Position numbers and translations under genes: made by a program. Below, piece after piece: positions 28,350 to 36,853 of a stretch of 64,000 nucleotides of DNA. Within the stretch, counting starts at the first letter, position 1. The number at the start of each line of letters is the position of its first letter. A model generated the notes under the pieces. The model did no database searches. It was not told the DNA's origin and was given only the letters and a program-made list of their open reading frames with translations. The DNA comes from Paracoccus alkenifer. GTDB taxonomy: Bacteria > Pseudomonadota > Alphaproteobacteria > Rhodobacterales > Rhodobacteraceae. The DNA is taken from the NCBI RefSeq assembly GCF_900108405.1, contig NZ_FNXG01000002.1, positions 372,001 through 436,000 on the forward strand, given 5' to 3'.

Positions 28350-30565
28350 GGTCGCGGGGGCTGGCGCCGCTGATCGCGCCGGGGGTGGCGCTGGGGCTGT
28401 GGTCGCTGGGGGGCGCGGTGGTGTTCCTGTCGGTGCTGGGCCCGCAGGGCGCGGCGCTGCGGCAGGCGGTATTCGACGCGCTTGAGGCCACATGGATGGT
28501 GATGTTCCTGTGGTGGCTGGGGGCGGCGGTGCTGCTGGGGTGGCTCGCGCAGCGCGCCCGCCGCCGGCTGATCCTTGCCCCGCAGCGCCTGCTGGGCGCC
28601 ATGCGCATCGCCGCCGCGGACGAGACGATGGATGCCGTCCCCGAGATCGCCCACACCCCGGAAACCCAGGCGCTGGCGCAGGAAATCGACCGGCTGCTGG
28701 GGCAGCGGCGGGAACTCGCGTCCTATATGGCGCGGCTGGTGGCCGACGCCAGCCGCAGCGTCGCCGAACAGCGCGACCAGCTGGCGGCGCTGATGACCGA
28801 ACTTGACCACGCGGTGGTGGTCTGCAACCGCGAGGGGCGGATCCTGCTGTATAACGGCCGGATGCGGACGCTGGCGCGGCGGATTTCCGGGCGCGGCGGC
28901 GGCGACAGCGCGGGGGCCGAGCTGATCGGGCTGGGGCGGTCGATCCATGCGCTGATCGACAAGGCGGCGCTGGATCACGCGCTGGACCGGGTCGAGGCGC
29001 GGATCGCGCGGGGTGCCGACAGCAGCGCCTCGGCCGCGCAGTTCGTCACGGCCTCGGATGCGGGGCATCTGCTGCGCGCCAGCGTGGCCCCGGTGCGGCG
29101 GACCGATCTGGCGGGGCTTGGGGGGGACGAGGCCGGGGGCGACGCCGCCGACCCCGCGGCGCTGACCGGGTTTCTCTTGATGCTTGACGACATCACCGAG
29201 GATCACGACCGCCAGACCCGCCGCGACCGCGCGTTGCAGGACATGTATGAACGCAGCCGCGCCGCGGTCGCCAACATGCAGGCGGCGCTTGAGATGCTGG
29301 AATTCCCCGACCTTGGCGCCGCCGACCACGACCGCTTTCTGGCCGTGATCCGCGACGAGACCGCCGCCATGCACCAGCGCCTGCTGGCCGACGAAGAGGC
29401 CGCGGCGCAGGACATCGGCCTGCGCTGGCCGCTGCACGACATGCAGGGCGCCGACCTGATGGCGGCGGCGGTGCGCCGGCTGGCCGCGACCGCGGGCGCG
29501 CCGATCACCACCCAGCCGATGGCGCAGGATCTGTGGCTGCGCATCGACAGCTTCGGGCTGATCGGGGCGCTGGACCAGCTGGCGCGCCGCATCCTTGCGC
29601 TGCATGACGACCCGGTGCTGTGGCTGCGGCTGACCCCGGCGGGGACGCGGGCGCATCTGGACCTTGGCTGGGTCGCGGACGGCCCGGCGCTGGACCCGCG
29701 CGTCTATTCCGCCCTGCCGGACGAGCCGATGGCGCAGCCCGTCGCCGGCGCGTCAACCGTGCGCGAGGTGGTGGACCGCCACGGCGGCGAGATCTGGCTG
29801 GAACGCGCGCGCGGCGGCATCGGTGACGGCGTGGGCGGGCGGTTTTTCCGGCTGCTGCTGCCCCGCGCCACCGCCGACATCGCGCCCCCGGAATCTGCCA
29901 TCGGCAGCCGCCCCGAGTTCTATGATTTCGGCCTGTTCGCCGCCGGCCACGCCAGCGCCGACGACGACCGCAAGCTGTCGGAACTGGCCTTTACCGTGTT
30001 CGACTGCGAGATGACCGGGCTGGACCCCGCGGGCGGCGACGAGATCATCCAGATCGGGGCGCTGCGCATCGTCAACACCCGCATCCTGCGCGGCGAGACC
30101 ATCGACCAGCTTGTGGACCCGCAGCGCTCGATCCCCGAGGCGGGCATTGCCATCCACCACATCACCCCGCAGATGGTGCGCGGCCAGCCCCTCATCGCCG
30201 AGGTGCTGCCGGTGTTTCACCGCTTTGCCGCCGACAGCGTGCTGGTCGGCCACAACATCGCATTCGACATGCGGTTCCTCAAGCTCAAGGAGGCCGCGAC
30301 CGGGCTGCGCTTTGACCACCCGCTGCTGGACACGCTGCTGCTGTCGAGCGTGCTGCACCCGGCCGAGGACAGCCACGCGCTAGAGGCCGTGGCCGCGCGG
30401 CTGGGGGTCGAGATCGGCGCCCGCCACACTGCGCTGGGCGACGCCGTCGCCACCGCCGAGGTGTTCGCGCGGATGATCCCGCTGCTGGCCCGGCAGGGGA
30501 TCGAGACGCTGGGGCAGGCGCGGGCGGCCTCGGACCGCTCGCAATTCGCGCGGCTGCGCTATTAA
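28346..30565 (+). CDS. Membrane protein: degenerate histidine-kinase core fused to DnaQ-type 3'-5' exonuclease
   Basis: The 739-residue protein has two membrane helices at about 9-31 and 50-68, a linker and PAS-like region at about 150-285 (AVVVCNREGRILLYNGRM), and a helical segment at 290-350 with no histidine in the phosphoacceptor place. An ATPase-like module at about 390-505 follows, in which N- and G-boxes are altered (DQLARRI, WVADGPAL) while GGEIWLERA and FFRLLLP survive. A DEDDh exonuclease spans about 546-715 with Asp553/Glu555 (VFDCEMTG), Asp641 (GHNIAFD), His694 and Asp699 (HTALGDA). The kinase part is probably non-catalytic; the nuclease looks intact and would face the cytoplasm. 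Last gene of the acetate cluster, it overlaps the receiver gene by four bases and a convergent gene at its end. Confidence 0.88.
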   Translation: MRSRGLAPLIAPGVALGLWSLGGAVVFLSVLGPQGAALRQAVFDALEATWMVMFLWWLGAAVLLGWLAQRARRRLILAPQRLLGAMRIAAADETMDAVPEIAHTPETQALAQEIDRLLGQRRELASYMARLVADASRSVAEQRDQLAALMTELDHAVVVCNREGRILLYNGRMRTLARRISGRGGGDSAGAELIGLGRSIHALIDKAALDHALDRVEARIARGADSSASAAQFVTASDAGHLLRASVAPVRRTDLAGLGGDEAGGDAADPAALTGFLLMLDDITEDHDRQTRRDRALQDMYERSRAAVANMQAALEMLEFPDLGAADHDRFLAVIRDETAAMHQRLLADEEAAAQDIGLRWPLHDMQGADLMAAAVRRLAATAGAPITTQPMAQDLWLRIDSFGLIGALDQLARRILALHDDPVLWLRLTPAGTRAHLDLGWVADGPALDPRVYSALPDEPMAQPVAGASTVREVVDRHGGEIWLERARGGIGDGVGGRFFRLLLPRATADIAPPESAIGSRPEFYDFGLFAAGHASADDDRKLSELAFTVFDCEMTGLDPAGGDEIIQIGALRIVNTRILRGETIDQLVDPQRSIPEAGIAIHHITPQMVRGQPLIAEVLPVFHRFAADSVLVGHNIAFDMRFLKLKEAATGLRFDHPLLDTLLLSSVLHPAEDSHALEAVAARLGVEIGARHTALGDAVATAEVFARMIPLLARQGIETLGQARAASDRSQFARLRY

Positions 30566-31023
30566 AGCTCGATCTGCGGCAGCAGCGGCGGCAGCTCCAG
30601 CGGCCTTTCGGCGGGGGGCAGGTGGTCGCGGCTGCGCGGCATCAGGTTTTCCACCGGCGGCGGCGGCGGCGCGCCCGGCTTGCGGCGGATGATGATGTCG
30701 CCGTTCGCCAGCCGCTCGGGCGGCAGTTCGTAATTGCCAATGTCGTCCATCAGCCGGCCGATGTCCTGCAACGCGGGGCGGTATTCGTCGACAAGCCCGC
30801 CCATGTCCTCGGCCAGCTCTTGCAGATGCGGCTGCGCGCGGTCGAGAAAATCCATGAGGAAACCTTCGAGAAAGCTCGGGGCGTCCGGGGCCTGCGGCGC
30901 GCTGTCGGGCGCAGGCTCGTCGGCGCGGGGCATCTGGAAAGGTGCGCTGTCGGGGGCGACCTGCGCTGCGGCGGGCAGGGAAAGCGCCAGCGCGATCGCC
31001 GTAAGGGGAAGAATGCGGGTCAT
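30562..31023 (-). CDS. Secreted or periplasmic hypothetical protein
   Basis: The 153-residue protein has a clear signal peptide (MTRILPLTAIALALSLPAAAQ) and a short helical centre (FLEGFLMDFLDRAQPHLQELAEDMGGLVDEYRPALQDI). The C-terminal half carries DIIIRRKPGAPPPPPVENL and a proline-rich tail. It is a recurrent Rhodobacterales protein, sometimes labelled 'AAA+ family ATPase' in databases, but no P-loop is present and that label should be ignored. Function unknown. The last four bases overlap the convergent exonuclease-fusion gene. A terminator for the gene upstream lies just before its start. Confidence 0.78.
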   Translation of the reverse strand: MTRILPLTAIALALSLPAAAQVAPDSAPFQMPRADEPAPDSAPQAPDAPSFLEGFLMDFLDRAQPHLQELAEDMGGLVDEYRPALQDIGRLMDDIGNYELPPERLANGDIIIRRKPGAPPPPPVENLMPRSRDHLPPAERPLELPPLLPQIEL

Positions 31024-31057
31024 CGGGACTCCTGACCGGGAAACGGCCTGAACCGGG

Positions 31058-31078
31058 AAAAAAGGGGCCTGGCCCCTT
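31058..31078 (-). terminator. Rho-independent terminator after the TerB/DnaJ gene
   Basis: On the minus strand AAGGGGCC-A-GGCCCCTT runs into a six-T tract, 40 bases past the stop of the TerB/DnaJ gene. The nominal loop is one base, so the inner pairs must open in the RNA. Confidence 0.75.
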
Positions 31079-31118
31079 GTGAAACACCCCGATCAGATGG
31101 GGGTTCCCTGCGCGCCGG

Positions 31119-31841
31119 TCAACCGAACTGCGCGCGATAGGCCGCCCAGGCGCCGTTGATCGCACGGGTGCGCGATTCGGCCAGCCGCACCGCCTCGGGG
31201 GGCAGGCCGCGGGAATGTGCGCGGTCGGGGTGGTTTTCCAGGATCAGCCGGCGATAGCGTTCGCGGGCCTGCGGCAGGGGCGTGCCGGGGGCCAGCCCCA
31301 GCACTTCGCACGGCAGGCAGCGGTGGTCGGGCACCCGGCGGGCCCGGATCAGCGCGTGGTCGCGGGCGGTGACGCCGAAGATGCGGGCGACCTCGTCTAG
31401 GAAATCGCGGGCGGCGTGGTGTAGGCGCGGGGCGTCGCCGGCCGTGGCGATCACATAAAGCCCGTCCAGCACATCGACCAGCACCGGGTCGCCGGGGGGC
31501 AAAAGCCGCGCCAGCCGTTCGGCCCACAGCTCGAACCCGGCCACGTCCTGGCGGGCAAGGTCAAAGACCCGCGCGGCGTGGCGTTCCTCGGCGCGGGGGA
31601 TCTTGAAGATACGGCGAAAGGCGGCGACCTCGTCGCGGGTGACGCGGCCGTCGGCCTTGGCCATCTTGGCCCCCAGCGCGATCACCCCGATGGTGAAGGC
31701 GACCGAGCGTTCCGGCGGCACGACCGCCCGCCGCGCCCCGATCAGCGCCGCCAGCCGATCGCCGATTCGCTGCCAGAACCCGCGGGGCGGGGGCAGTTGC
31801 GGTGCCGGGGTGCCGATATGGGCGTGGGTCGGATCGTCCAT
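31119..31841 (-). CDS. DjlA-like protein: TerB domain plus C-terminal J domain
   Basis: The 240-residue protein joins a TerB-type helical domain (about residues 45-165; VAFTIGVIALGAKMAKADGRVTRDEVAAF) to a C-terminal J domain (about 175-240; CEVLGLAPGTPLPQARERYRRLILENHPDR) with the HPD tripeptide intact. It should therefore stimulate a DnaK partner, with TerB giving substrate or membrane specificity as in DjlA. No N-terminal membrane anchor is visible, unlike E. coli DjlA. The start at 31841 gives MDDPTHAH; the longer frame to 31946 is unlikely. A strong minus-strand terminator follows. It is upstream-flanked by two dispersed repeats facing each other. Confidence 0.86.
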   Translation of the reverse strand: MDDPTHAHIGTPAPQLPPPRGFWQRIGDRLAALIGARRAVVPPERSVAFTIGVIALGAKMAKADGRVTRDEVAAFRRIFKIPRAEERHAARVFDLARQDVAGFELWAERLARLLPPGDPVLVDVLDGLYVIATAGDAPRLHHAARDFLDEVARIFGVTARDHALIRARRVPDHRCLPCEVLGLAPGTPLPQARERYRRLILENHPDRAHSRGLPPEAVRLAESRTRAINGAWAAYRAQFG

Positions 31842-31960
31842 GTGCGCCAACCTATCGGACCGGGGCGGCGCGCGAAAGAAGAACCCTCGGGTTTGGCGGG
31901 GCGAAGCGCGCGGTTCGCGATCACAAGACGGACAGGTGGTGGCCATATGGCAAAGGCATC

Positions 31961-31990
31961 GGGGCTCTGCCCCGAACCCCGGGATATTTA
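31961..31990 (+). repeat. Dispersed hairpin-ATATTT element, copy 1
   Basis: GGGGC-TCT-GCCCC (31961-31973), then CCCCGGGATATTTA. It has the same order as the other copies but is the only one without a same-strand gene just upstream. It faces copy 2. Confidence 0.7.
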
Positions 31991-32032
31991 TAACCGCCCG
32001 AACCGCCGCCGCCCCGCGTGGCGAGGTGCTTC

Positions 32033-32082
32033 TTCATCATCCAAATATCCCGGGGGAGCGCGAAGCGCGGGGGCAGCGCCCC
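32033..32082 (-). terminator. Dispersed hairpin-ATATTT element, copy 2, at the trpA 3' end
   Basis: Read on the minus strand it is GGGGC-GCT-GCCCC (32082-32070), then GCGC-TTC-GCGC, then CCCCCGGGATATTT and a GGATGATGAAG tail. It starts 34 bases past the trpA stop in the right orientation for a terminator. Confidence 0.7.
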
Positions 32083-32115
32083 TGTCCTGCCTTTCCACCG
32101 GCGCGCGCGCGGCGC

Positions 32116-32961
32116 TCAGGCCCGGCGCACGCCCTCGGCCAGGCTGCGCACGAAGCCCAGCACCTGATCCACCGGCTTGCCCTCGGCGATGTGGCGCACG
32201 ATGGCAGAGCCCACCACGCAGCCGTCGGCCACCCCGGCCACCGCCTGCGCTGCATCGGGGGTCGAGATGCCGAAGCCCACCACCACCGGCAGTCCCGAGG
32301 CGTCGCGGATGCGTGCGACCTCGGGGGCGACCTCGGCCGCATCGGCGGCGGGGCCGCCGGTGATCCCGGTCACGCTGACGTAATAGACGAACCCGCTGGT
32401 GTTCTGCACCACCGCCGGCAGGCGCCGGTCGTCGGTGGTGGGCGTCGCCAGCCGGATGAAGCTGATCCCGGCCTCGGCGGCAGGGATGCAGAGCTCGGCG
32501 TCTTCCTCGGGGGGCAGGTCCACGACGATCAGCCCGTCCACCCCGGCTGCGGCCGCGTCTGTCAGGAACTGCTCGACGCCGCCCGCGCGCGCATAGATCG
32601 GGTTGTAATACCCCATCAGCACGATGGGGGTGTCGTCGTCCTCCTGCCGGAACTCGCGCACCATTTCCAGCACTCCGGTCGCCGAGCCGCCCGCGGCCAG
32701 CGCCCGCTGCCCCGCCGCCTGGATCGTCGGCCCGTCGGCCATCGGGTCGGTAAAGGGCATCCCCAGCTCGATGATGTCCACGCCCGCGCCCGGCAGCCCG
32801 CGCAGCACCTGCATCGAGGTTTCCCGGTCGGGGTCGTAGCCCATGGTATAGGTGGCGAACGCCTTGCGGTTTTCGCGGCCCAGCCGCTGGAACAGCCGGT
32901 CGATGCGGGTGCCGGGGCGGGTGGTGGGGCGGGTGATGGTGCGCGCGGTCGCGTCGGTCAT
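32116..32961 (-). CDS. trpA: Tryptophan synthase alpha subunit
   Basis: Cleaves indole-3-glycerol phosphate to indole and glyceraldehyde 3-phosphate, feeding indole to TrpB. The 281-residue TIM barrel includes the catalytic-Glu strand [21 protein letters not shown] (Glu and Asp both present), [17 protein letters not shown] strand 3, [11 protein letters not shown] and the phosphate-binding VGFGIS and GSAIV. ATG 32961 follows an N-terminus extended by an Ala/Thr/Arg-rich leader of about 17 residues. trpB is not adjacent in the window; the next gene (ychF) is divergent. A hairpin-ATATTT repeat follows the stop. Confidence 0.97.
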   Translation of the reverse strand: MTDATARTITRPTTRPGTRIDRLFQRLGRENRKAFATYTMGYDPDRETSMQVLRGLPGAGVDIIELGMPFTDPMADGPTIQAAGQRALAAGGSATGVLEMVREFRQEDDDTPIVLMGYYNPIYARAGGVEQFLTDAAAAGVDGLIVVDLPPEEDAELCIPAAEAGISFIRLATPTTDDRRLPAVVQNTSGFVYYVSVTGITGGPAADAAEVAPEVARIRDASGLPVVVGFGISTPDAAQAVAGVADGCVVGSAIVRHIAEGKPVDQVLGFVRSLAEGVRRA

Positions 32962-33034
32962 GGGCGGGGCCTTTCCTGGATGGGGAATCCTTAGCCGGGC
33001 CACGGCGAAAGGGAAAGATGCGCGCGGCCCCGCC

Positions 33035-33066
33035 CCCGCTTTACCCGGCCCCCGCTTTACCCGGCC
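33035..33066. repeat. 16-bp tandem duplication upstream of ychF
   Basis: CCCGCTTTACCCGGCC occurs twice without a gap (33035-33050 and 33051-33066) in the trpA-ychF spacer, 46 bases before ychF. It may be a recent slippage event or affect the divergent promoters. Confidence 0.85.
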
Positions 33067-33111
33067 CCGCCCGTGACCTAGAACCCCGGCGAAACCGGGA
33101 AAGGATGCAGA

Positions 33112-34209
33112 ATGGGCTTTCGCATGGGGATCGTCGGGCTGCCGAATGTCGGCAAGTCCACGCTGTTCAACGCGCTGACGCGCACCGCCGCCGCGCAGGC
33201 CGCGAACTTTCCCTTTTGCACGATCGAGCCGAACGTGGGCGAGGTCGCGGTGCCGGACCCGCGGCTGGACCTGCTGGCCGGGATCGCCGGCTCGAAACAG
33301 ACCATCCCCACCCGGATCACCTTCGTGGACATCGCCGGGCTGGTAAAGGGTGCCAGCCGGGGCGAGGGGCTGGGCAACCAGTTCCTGGCCAATATCCGCG
33401 AGGTCGACGCCATCGCCCATGTGCTGCGCTGTTTCGAGGACGGCGACATCACCCATGTCGAGGGCCGCGTGGACCCGGTGGCCGATGCCGAGACCATCGA
33501 GACCGAGCTGATGATCGCCGATCTCGAATCCATCGAGCGGCGGCGGGCGAATCTGGTGCGCAAGCTCAAGGGCGGCGACAAGGAGGCCGCCGATCAGGAA
33601 CGGCTGCTGAAGCTGGCGCAAGAGGCGCTTGAGGCCGGGCGCCCCGCCCGCAGCGTCACCGTGCCCGAGGACGACCGCCGCGCCTGGGGGATGTTGCAGC
33701 TACTGACCGCCAAGCCCGTGCTTTACGTCTGCAACGTGGCCGAGGCCGAGGCCGCGACCGGCAACGCCCAGACCAGCGCCGTGGCGGAAATGGCGCGCGC
33801 GCAGGGGGCGGGGCATGTGGTGATCTCGGCCCGGATCGAGGAAGAAATCAGCCAGCTGCCCGAGGACGAGGCGCAGCTGTTCCTGTCGGAAATGGGGCTG
33901 GACGAGGCCGGGCTGGATCGGCTGATCCGCGCTGGCTACGAATTGCTGGGGTTGCAGACCTATTTCACCGTCGGCCCGAAAGAGGCCCGCGCCTGGACCA
34001 TCACCCGCGGCACCTTGGCCCCGCAGGCGGCGGGCGTGATCCACGGCGATTTCGAAAAGGGCTTCATCCGCGCGGAAACCATTGCCTTTGACGATTACGT
34101 TGCCGGCAATGGCGAGGCCGGCGCCCGCGAGGCCGGCAAGTTCCGCGTCGAGGGCAAGACCTATGAGGTCAAGGACGGCGACGTTCTGCATTTCCTGTTC
34201 AACGCCTGA
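33112..34209 (+). CDS. ychF: Redox-regulated ATPase/GTPase YchF (Obg family)
   Basis: The 365-residue ribosome-associated P-loop protein of the Obg-HflX group acts as a negative regulator of oxidative-stress response in E. coli. G1 GLPNVGKST is at residues 9-17, the G3-like region [16 protein letters not shown] follows, and the C-terminal TGS domain is marked by [38 protein letters not shown]. The NKxD motif is replaced as is usual for ATP-preferring YchF. ATG 33112 with AAAGGA upstream is chosen. A dispersed hairpin-ATATTT repeat follows the stop. Confidence 0.97.
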   Translation: MGFRMGIVGLPNVGKSTLFNALTRTAAAQAANFPFCTIEPNVGEVAVPDPRLDLLAGIAGSKQTIPTRITFVDIAGLVKGASRGEGLGNQFLANIREVDAIAHVLRCFEDGDITHVEGRVDPVADAETIETELMIADLESIERRRANLVRKLKGGDKEAADQERLLKLAQEALEAGRPARSVTVPEDDRRAWGMLQLLTAKPVLYVCNVAEAEAATGNAQTSAVAEMARAQGAGHVVISARIEEEISQLPEDEAQLFLSEMGLDEAGLDRLIRAGYELLGLQTYFTVGPKEARAWTITRGTLAPQAAGVIHGDFEKGFIRAETIAFDDYVAGNGEAGAREAGKFRVEGKTYEVKDGDVLHFLFNA

Positions 34210-34235
34210 GCCGCGGCGTCTGCGGCCCGGGCGCA

Positions 34236-34290
34236 GCGGGGGTTTCACACCCCCGCACCCCCGTGGGATATTTCCGGCAAGATGAAGATA
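34236..34290 (+). terminator. Dispersed hairpin-ATATTT element, copy 3, at the ychF 3' end
   Basis: GCGGGGG-TTTCACA-CCCCCGC (34236-34256), then ACCCCCGTGGGATATTT and a GATGAAGATATGG-type purine-rich tail. It is oriented with ychF, 27 bases past its stop. Confidence 0.72.
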
Positions 34291-34406
34291 TGGAAGGACG
34301 GGCCGTGCAAGCGGCTGTTTCGGCGGGAAGGGAACGAAAGCGCGGCTCTGACGTTTCCGTGAACAGGGTGATCCCCTGTTTTTCCCGGAAAAAAGGAGTC
34401 CTTTCC

Positions 34407-34727
34407 ATGCGCAAGTTCCTGACGATGCTTGCGGTGTCCCTGGCGCTGGCGCTGCCGGCGGTTGCGCAGGATACCGCCCAGCCCGCACCTGATGCCGCGG
34501 CCGAACCGTGGCTGGCCAGCCTGATCACCGACAGCCCGCAGGCGGGGTTCGACCTGGCGATCACCATGGCGCGCAAGGCCGTCACCACCACCCAGACCGA
34601 CAAGGACACGCTGCACAAGCTGCGCCCCAATTATGCGCATGACCCGCAAAGCCTGATCGGCGTGTCGGGCGTGGCCGCGACCTGGTTTGCGACCATTGCC
34701 GCCGCCAACGGCTATTGGCGCGAATAG
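34407..34727 (+). CDS. Small exported protein of unknown function
   Basis: The 106-residue protein has a signal peptide (MRKFLTMLAVSLALALPAVAQ) and a short mature part with AEPWLASLITDSPQAGFDLAI, TTQTDKDTLHKLRPNY and a C-terminal WFATIAAANGYWRE. I recognise no family. A good GGAG ribosome site precedes ATG 34407; the longer frame from 34263 runs through the dispersed repeat and is rejected. The AhpD-like gene follows after 10 bases, suggesting a shared transcript. Confidence 0.7.
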   Translation: MRKFLTMLAVSLALALPAVAQDTAQPAPDAAAEPWLASLITDSPQAGFDLAITMARKAVTTTQTDKDTLHKLRPNYAHDPQSLIGVSGVAATWFATIAAANGYWRE

Positions 34728-34737
34728 GGGGTGTGTC

Positions 34738-35079
34738 ATGTCAGAGATTCACTTTCCCAAATCGACCCCTGAAATCGCCCGCCGCCGCCATGAGCTGGCC
34801 CCGGCTATGGACGATGCCTTCAAGGCGTTTTCGCAGGCCGTATTCGCGGATGGGGCGCTGGACAAGCGCACCAAGCAGCTGATCGCGGTGGCGGTGGCGC
34901 ATGTCACTCAATGCCCCTGGTGCATCGAGGGTCACGTCAAGGGCGCCCGCCATTCCGGCGCCAGCGACGCCCAGATCATGGAGGCGATCTGGGTCGCGGC
35001 CGAGATGCGCGCCGGTGCGGCGTTCGCACATTCCATCAAGTCGCTGGACCTGCTGGGGCAGGGGCCGGAGGGCGCTTGA
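34738..35079 (+). CDS. Carboxymuconolactone decarboxylase/AhpD-like protein
   Basis: The 113-residue, all-helical protein carries the AhpD-type redox motif CPWC within VTQCPWCIEGHVKGARHSGAS, including the proton-relay His. This points to alkylhydroperoxidase-like disulfide chemistry rather than muconolactone decarboxylation, for which the CxxC motif is not needed. Length suits a small single-domain member. It sits between a small exported protein gene and a DUF488 gene whose TTG start overlaps its stop by four bases. Confidence 0.9.
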   Translation: MSEIHFPKSTPEIARRRHELAPAMDDAFKAFSQAVFADGALDKRTKQLIAVAVAHVTQCPWCIEGHVKGARHSGASDAQIMEAIWVAAEMRAGAAFAHSIKSLDLLGQGPEGA

Positions 35080-35438
35080 CCAGGGGCGCCGAAATCCATC
35101 TGGCGCGAGTGTCGGACGGGGCCGAGGCGATGGTCGGTGCGCGGCTGCTGGTGGACCGGATCTGGCCAAGGGGGATCCCCAAGGCCGAGCTGCAACCGGA
35201 CGACTGGCTGCGCGACATCGCCCCCAGCACCGGGCTGCGCAAGTGGTTCGGCCACGACCCCGCGCGCTGGCCCGAGTTCCGCCGCCGCTACCGCGCCGAG
35301 CTGGACGCCAACCCCGATGCCGTCGCGCGCGCGCTGGAGTGGTGTCGCAAGGGTCCGGTGACGCTGCTGTTCTGGGCAAAGGACCGCGAGCATAATCAGG
35401 CCGTGGTCCTGCGCGACTATCTGGCCGGCCGGCTTTAG
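35076..35438 (+). CDS. DUF488 protein
   Basis: The 120-residue protein matches DUF488 (YeaO type): IHLARVSDGAEAM, LLVDRIWPRGIPKAEL, WFGHDPARWPEFRRRYRAELD and VTLLFWAKDREHNQAVVL. The role is unknown. The conserved IHLARV segment requires a start before any ATG, and TTG 35076, overlapping the upstream stop as TTGA, is the best candidate. It is probably cotranscribed with the AhpD-like gene. Confidence 0.85.
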   Translation: MTRGAEIHLARVSDGAEAMVGARLLVDRIWPRGIPKAELQPDDWLRDIAPSTGLRKWFGHDPARWPEFRRRYRAELDANPDAVARALEWCRKGPVTLLFWAKDREHNQAVVLRDYLAGRL

Positions 35439-35607
35439 CCGCTGCGGGCGGGGCGCCTGCGGCAACATGTCCGGGTGCGCGGCGCGGCTGCACGGACCTA
35501 GGCTGGGTGGCAGGAAGCCACGTCCACGATCCGCGTCAACGATCTTTGACATTCACGTCCAGCCAGTGTCGCCGCATCCCGGCGTCCCGCCAAGGTGGAG
35601 AAGGAAG

Positions 35608-36804
35608 ATGACCAAGCCAGACCTCACGCCCCGCCCGGGCGTGCTGTTGCGCCTGTGCGCCTTGCCGCTGCGGGTGCTGCCGTTGCTGGTGCTGGCGTTG
35701 CTGGTGCTGGCGCTGTTGGCCCAGCCCATGCCCGCCGCCGCGCAGCAGCAGCAACAACCCGCCGCGCAGCAGCCCGGGGGCGAGCCGCAGATGATGCCGG
35801 TCGCGCGGGTTCCGTTCTATCACGACTGGGCGCAGTCGCCCCATGCCAAGGCCGATGCGCCGGCCTTCAACAACTGGAACGAGCAGGGCGAGATCCCCGA
35901 GGCCTGCGCGCGCTGCCATTCGACGCCCGGGTTTCTCGACTATATCGGCGCCGATGGCAGCACGCCCTGGGTGGTCGACAAAAAGGCCCCGACAGGTTCG
36001 GTGATCGGCTGTTCGGCCTGTCACAACGAGACCGCGCGGATGATGACCTCGGTCACCTTTCCCTCGACCCTGCGGGTGGAAAACCTTGGCTCGGACGCGC
36101 GCTGCATGACCTGCCACCAGGGGCGGAGCTCGGGCAGCATGGTCGATGCCGCGGTGGCCGGGCAGGACGAAGATGCGGTGGTGCCGGAACTGGAATTCAT
36201 CAACATCCACTATCGCGCCGCGGGGGCCACGCTGATGGGCACGCTGGCGCGCGGCGGCTATGAATATCCGGGCCGCGCCTATGCCTCGGCCCGCAACCAC
36301 CCGGCGCCGTTCAACAGCTGCATCACCTGCCACGAACTGCACACGGTGGCGCCAAAGACCGAACCCTGCGCCGCCTGCCACGAAGGCGTGACGGGGCGCG
36401 AATCGCTGGCCTCGATCCGCAAGGGCAAGGTCGATTACGACGGCAACGGCGACGTGACCGAGGGCATCGCGGCCGAGATCGCGGCCCTGCACGACCGCCT
36501 GCTGGCCGCGATCCGCGCCTATGCAGCCGAGGTGGCGGGCGCCCCGATCGGCTATCACGCCCATGCGCATCCGTATTTCTTCAACGACGGCGACGGGGAC
36601 GGCGCGATCAGCGACACCGAGGCGCAGGGGCCGAACAAATATGCCTCGTGGACGCCGCGGCTGCTCAAGGCGGCCTATAACTATCAGTTCGTCGCCAAGG
36701 ATCCCGGCGCCTATGCCCATAACGCGCCCTATGTCATCCAGCTGATGCACGATTCGCTGGCCGATCTGTCCGAGGGGAATGTCGCGGGGCTGCCCCGGCC
36801 CTGA
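35608..36804 (+). CDS. Secreted pentaheme c-type cytochrome with EF-hand-like loops
   Basis: The 398-residue periplasmic electron-transfer protein has an N-terminal signal/anchor helix (about 18-40, ending AQPMPAAAQ), a Gln-rich linker, and five CXXCH haem sites at residues 100-104, 135-139, 166-170, 238-242 and 254-258. Two acidic loops resemble calcium-binding EF-hands: DYDGNGDVTEG from 276 and NDGDGDGAISD from 326, with calcium ligands spaced D-x-D-x-N/D-G. A GGAG/AAGGAAG site precedes ATG 35608. No oxidase or reductase partner is adjacent; the next gene is trmJ, and ctaA lies two genes on. I do not know a characterised member with this exact arrangement. Confidence 0.85.
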   Translation: MTKPDLTPRPGVLLRLCALPLRVLPLLVLALLVLALLAQPMPAAAQQQQQPAAQQPGGEPQMMPVARVPFYHDWAQSPHAKADAPAFNNWNEQGEIPEACARCHSTPGFLDYIGADGSTPWVVDKKAPTGSVIGCSACHNETARMMTSVTFPSTLRVENLGSDARCMTCHQGRSSGSMVDAAVAGQDEDAVVPELEFINIHYRAAGATLMGTLARGGYEYPGRAYASARNHPAPFNSCITCHELHTVAPKTEPCAACHEGVTGRESLASIRKGKVDYDGNGDVTEGIAAEIAALHDRLLAAIRAYAAEVAGAPIGYHAHAHPYFFNDGDGDGAISDTEAQGPNKYASWTPRLLKAAYNYQFVAKDPGAYAHNAPYVIQLMHDSLADLSEGNVAGLPRP

Positions 36805-36853
36805 CGCAATCCACCGCTTGCCTGCGCCCCGCGCGCGCGCTAGGGCGCAGCTC

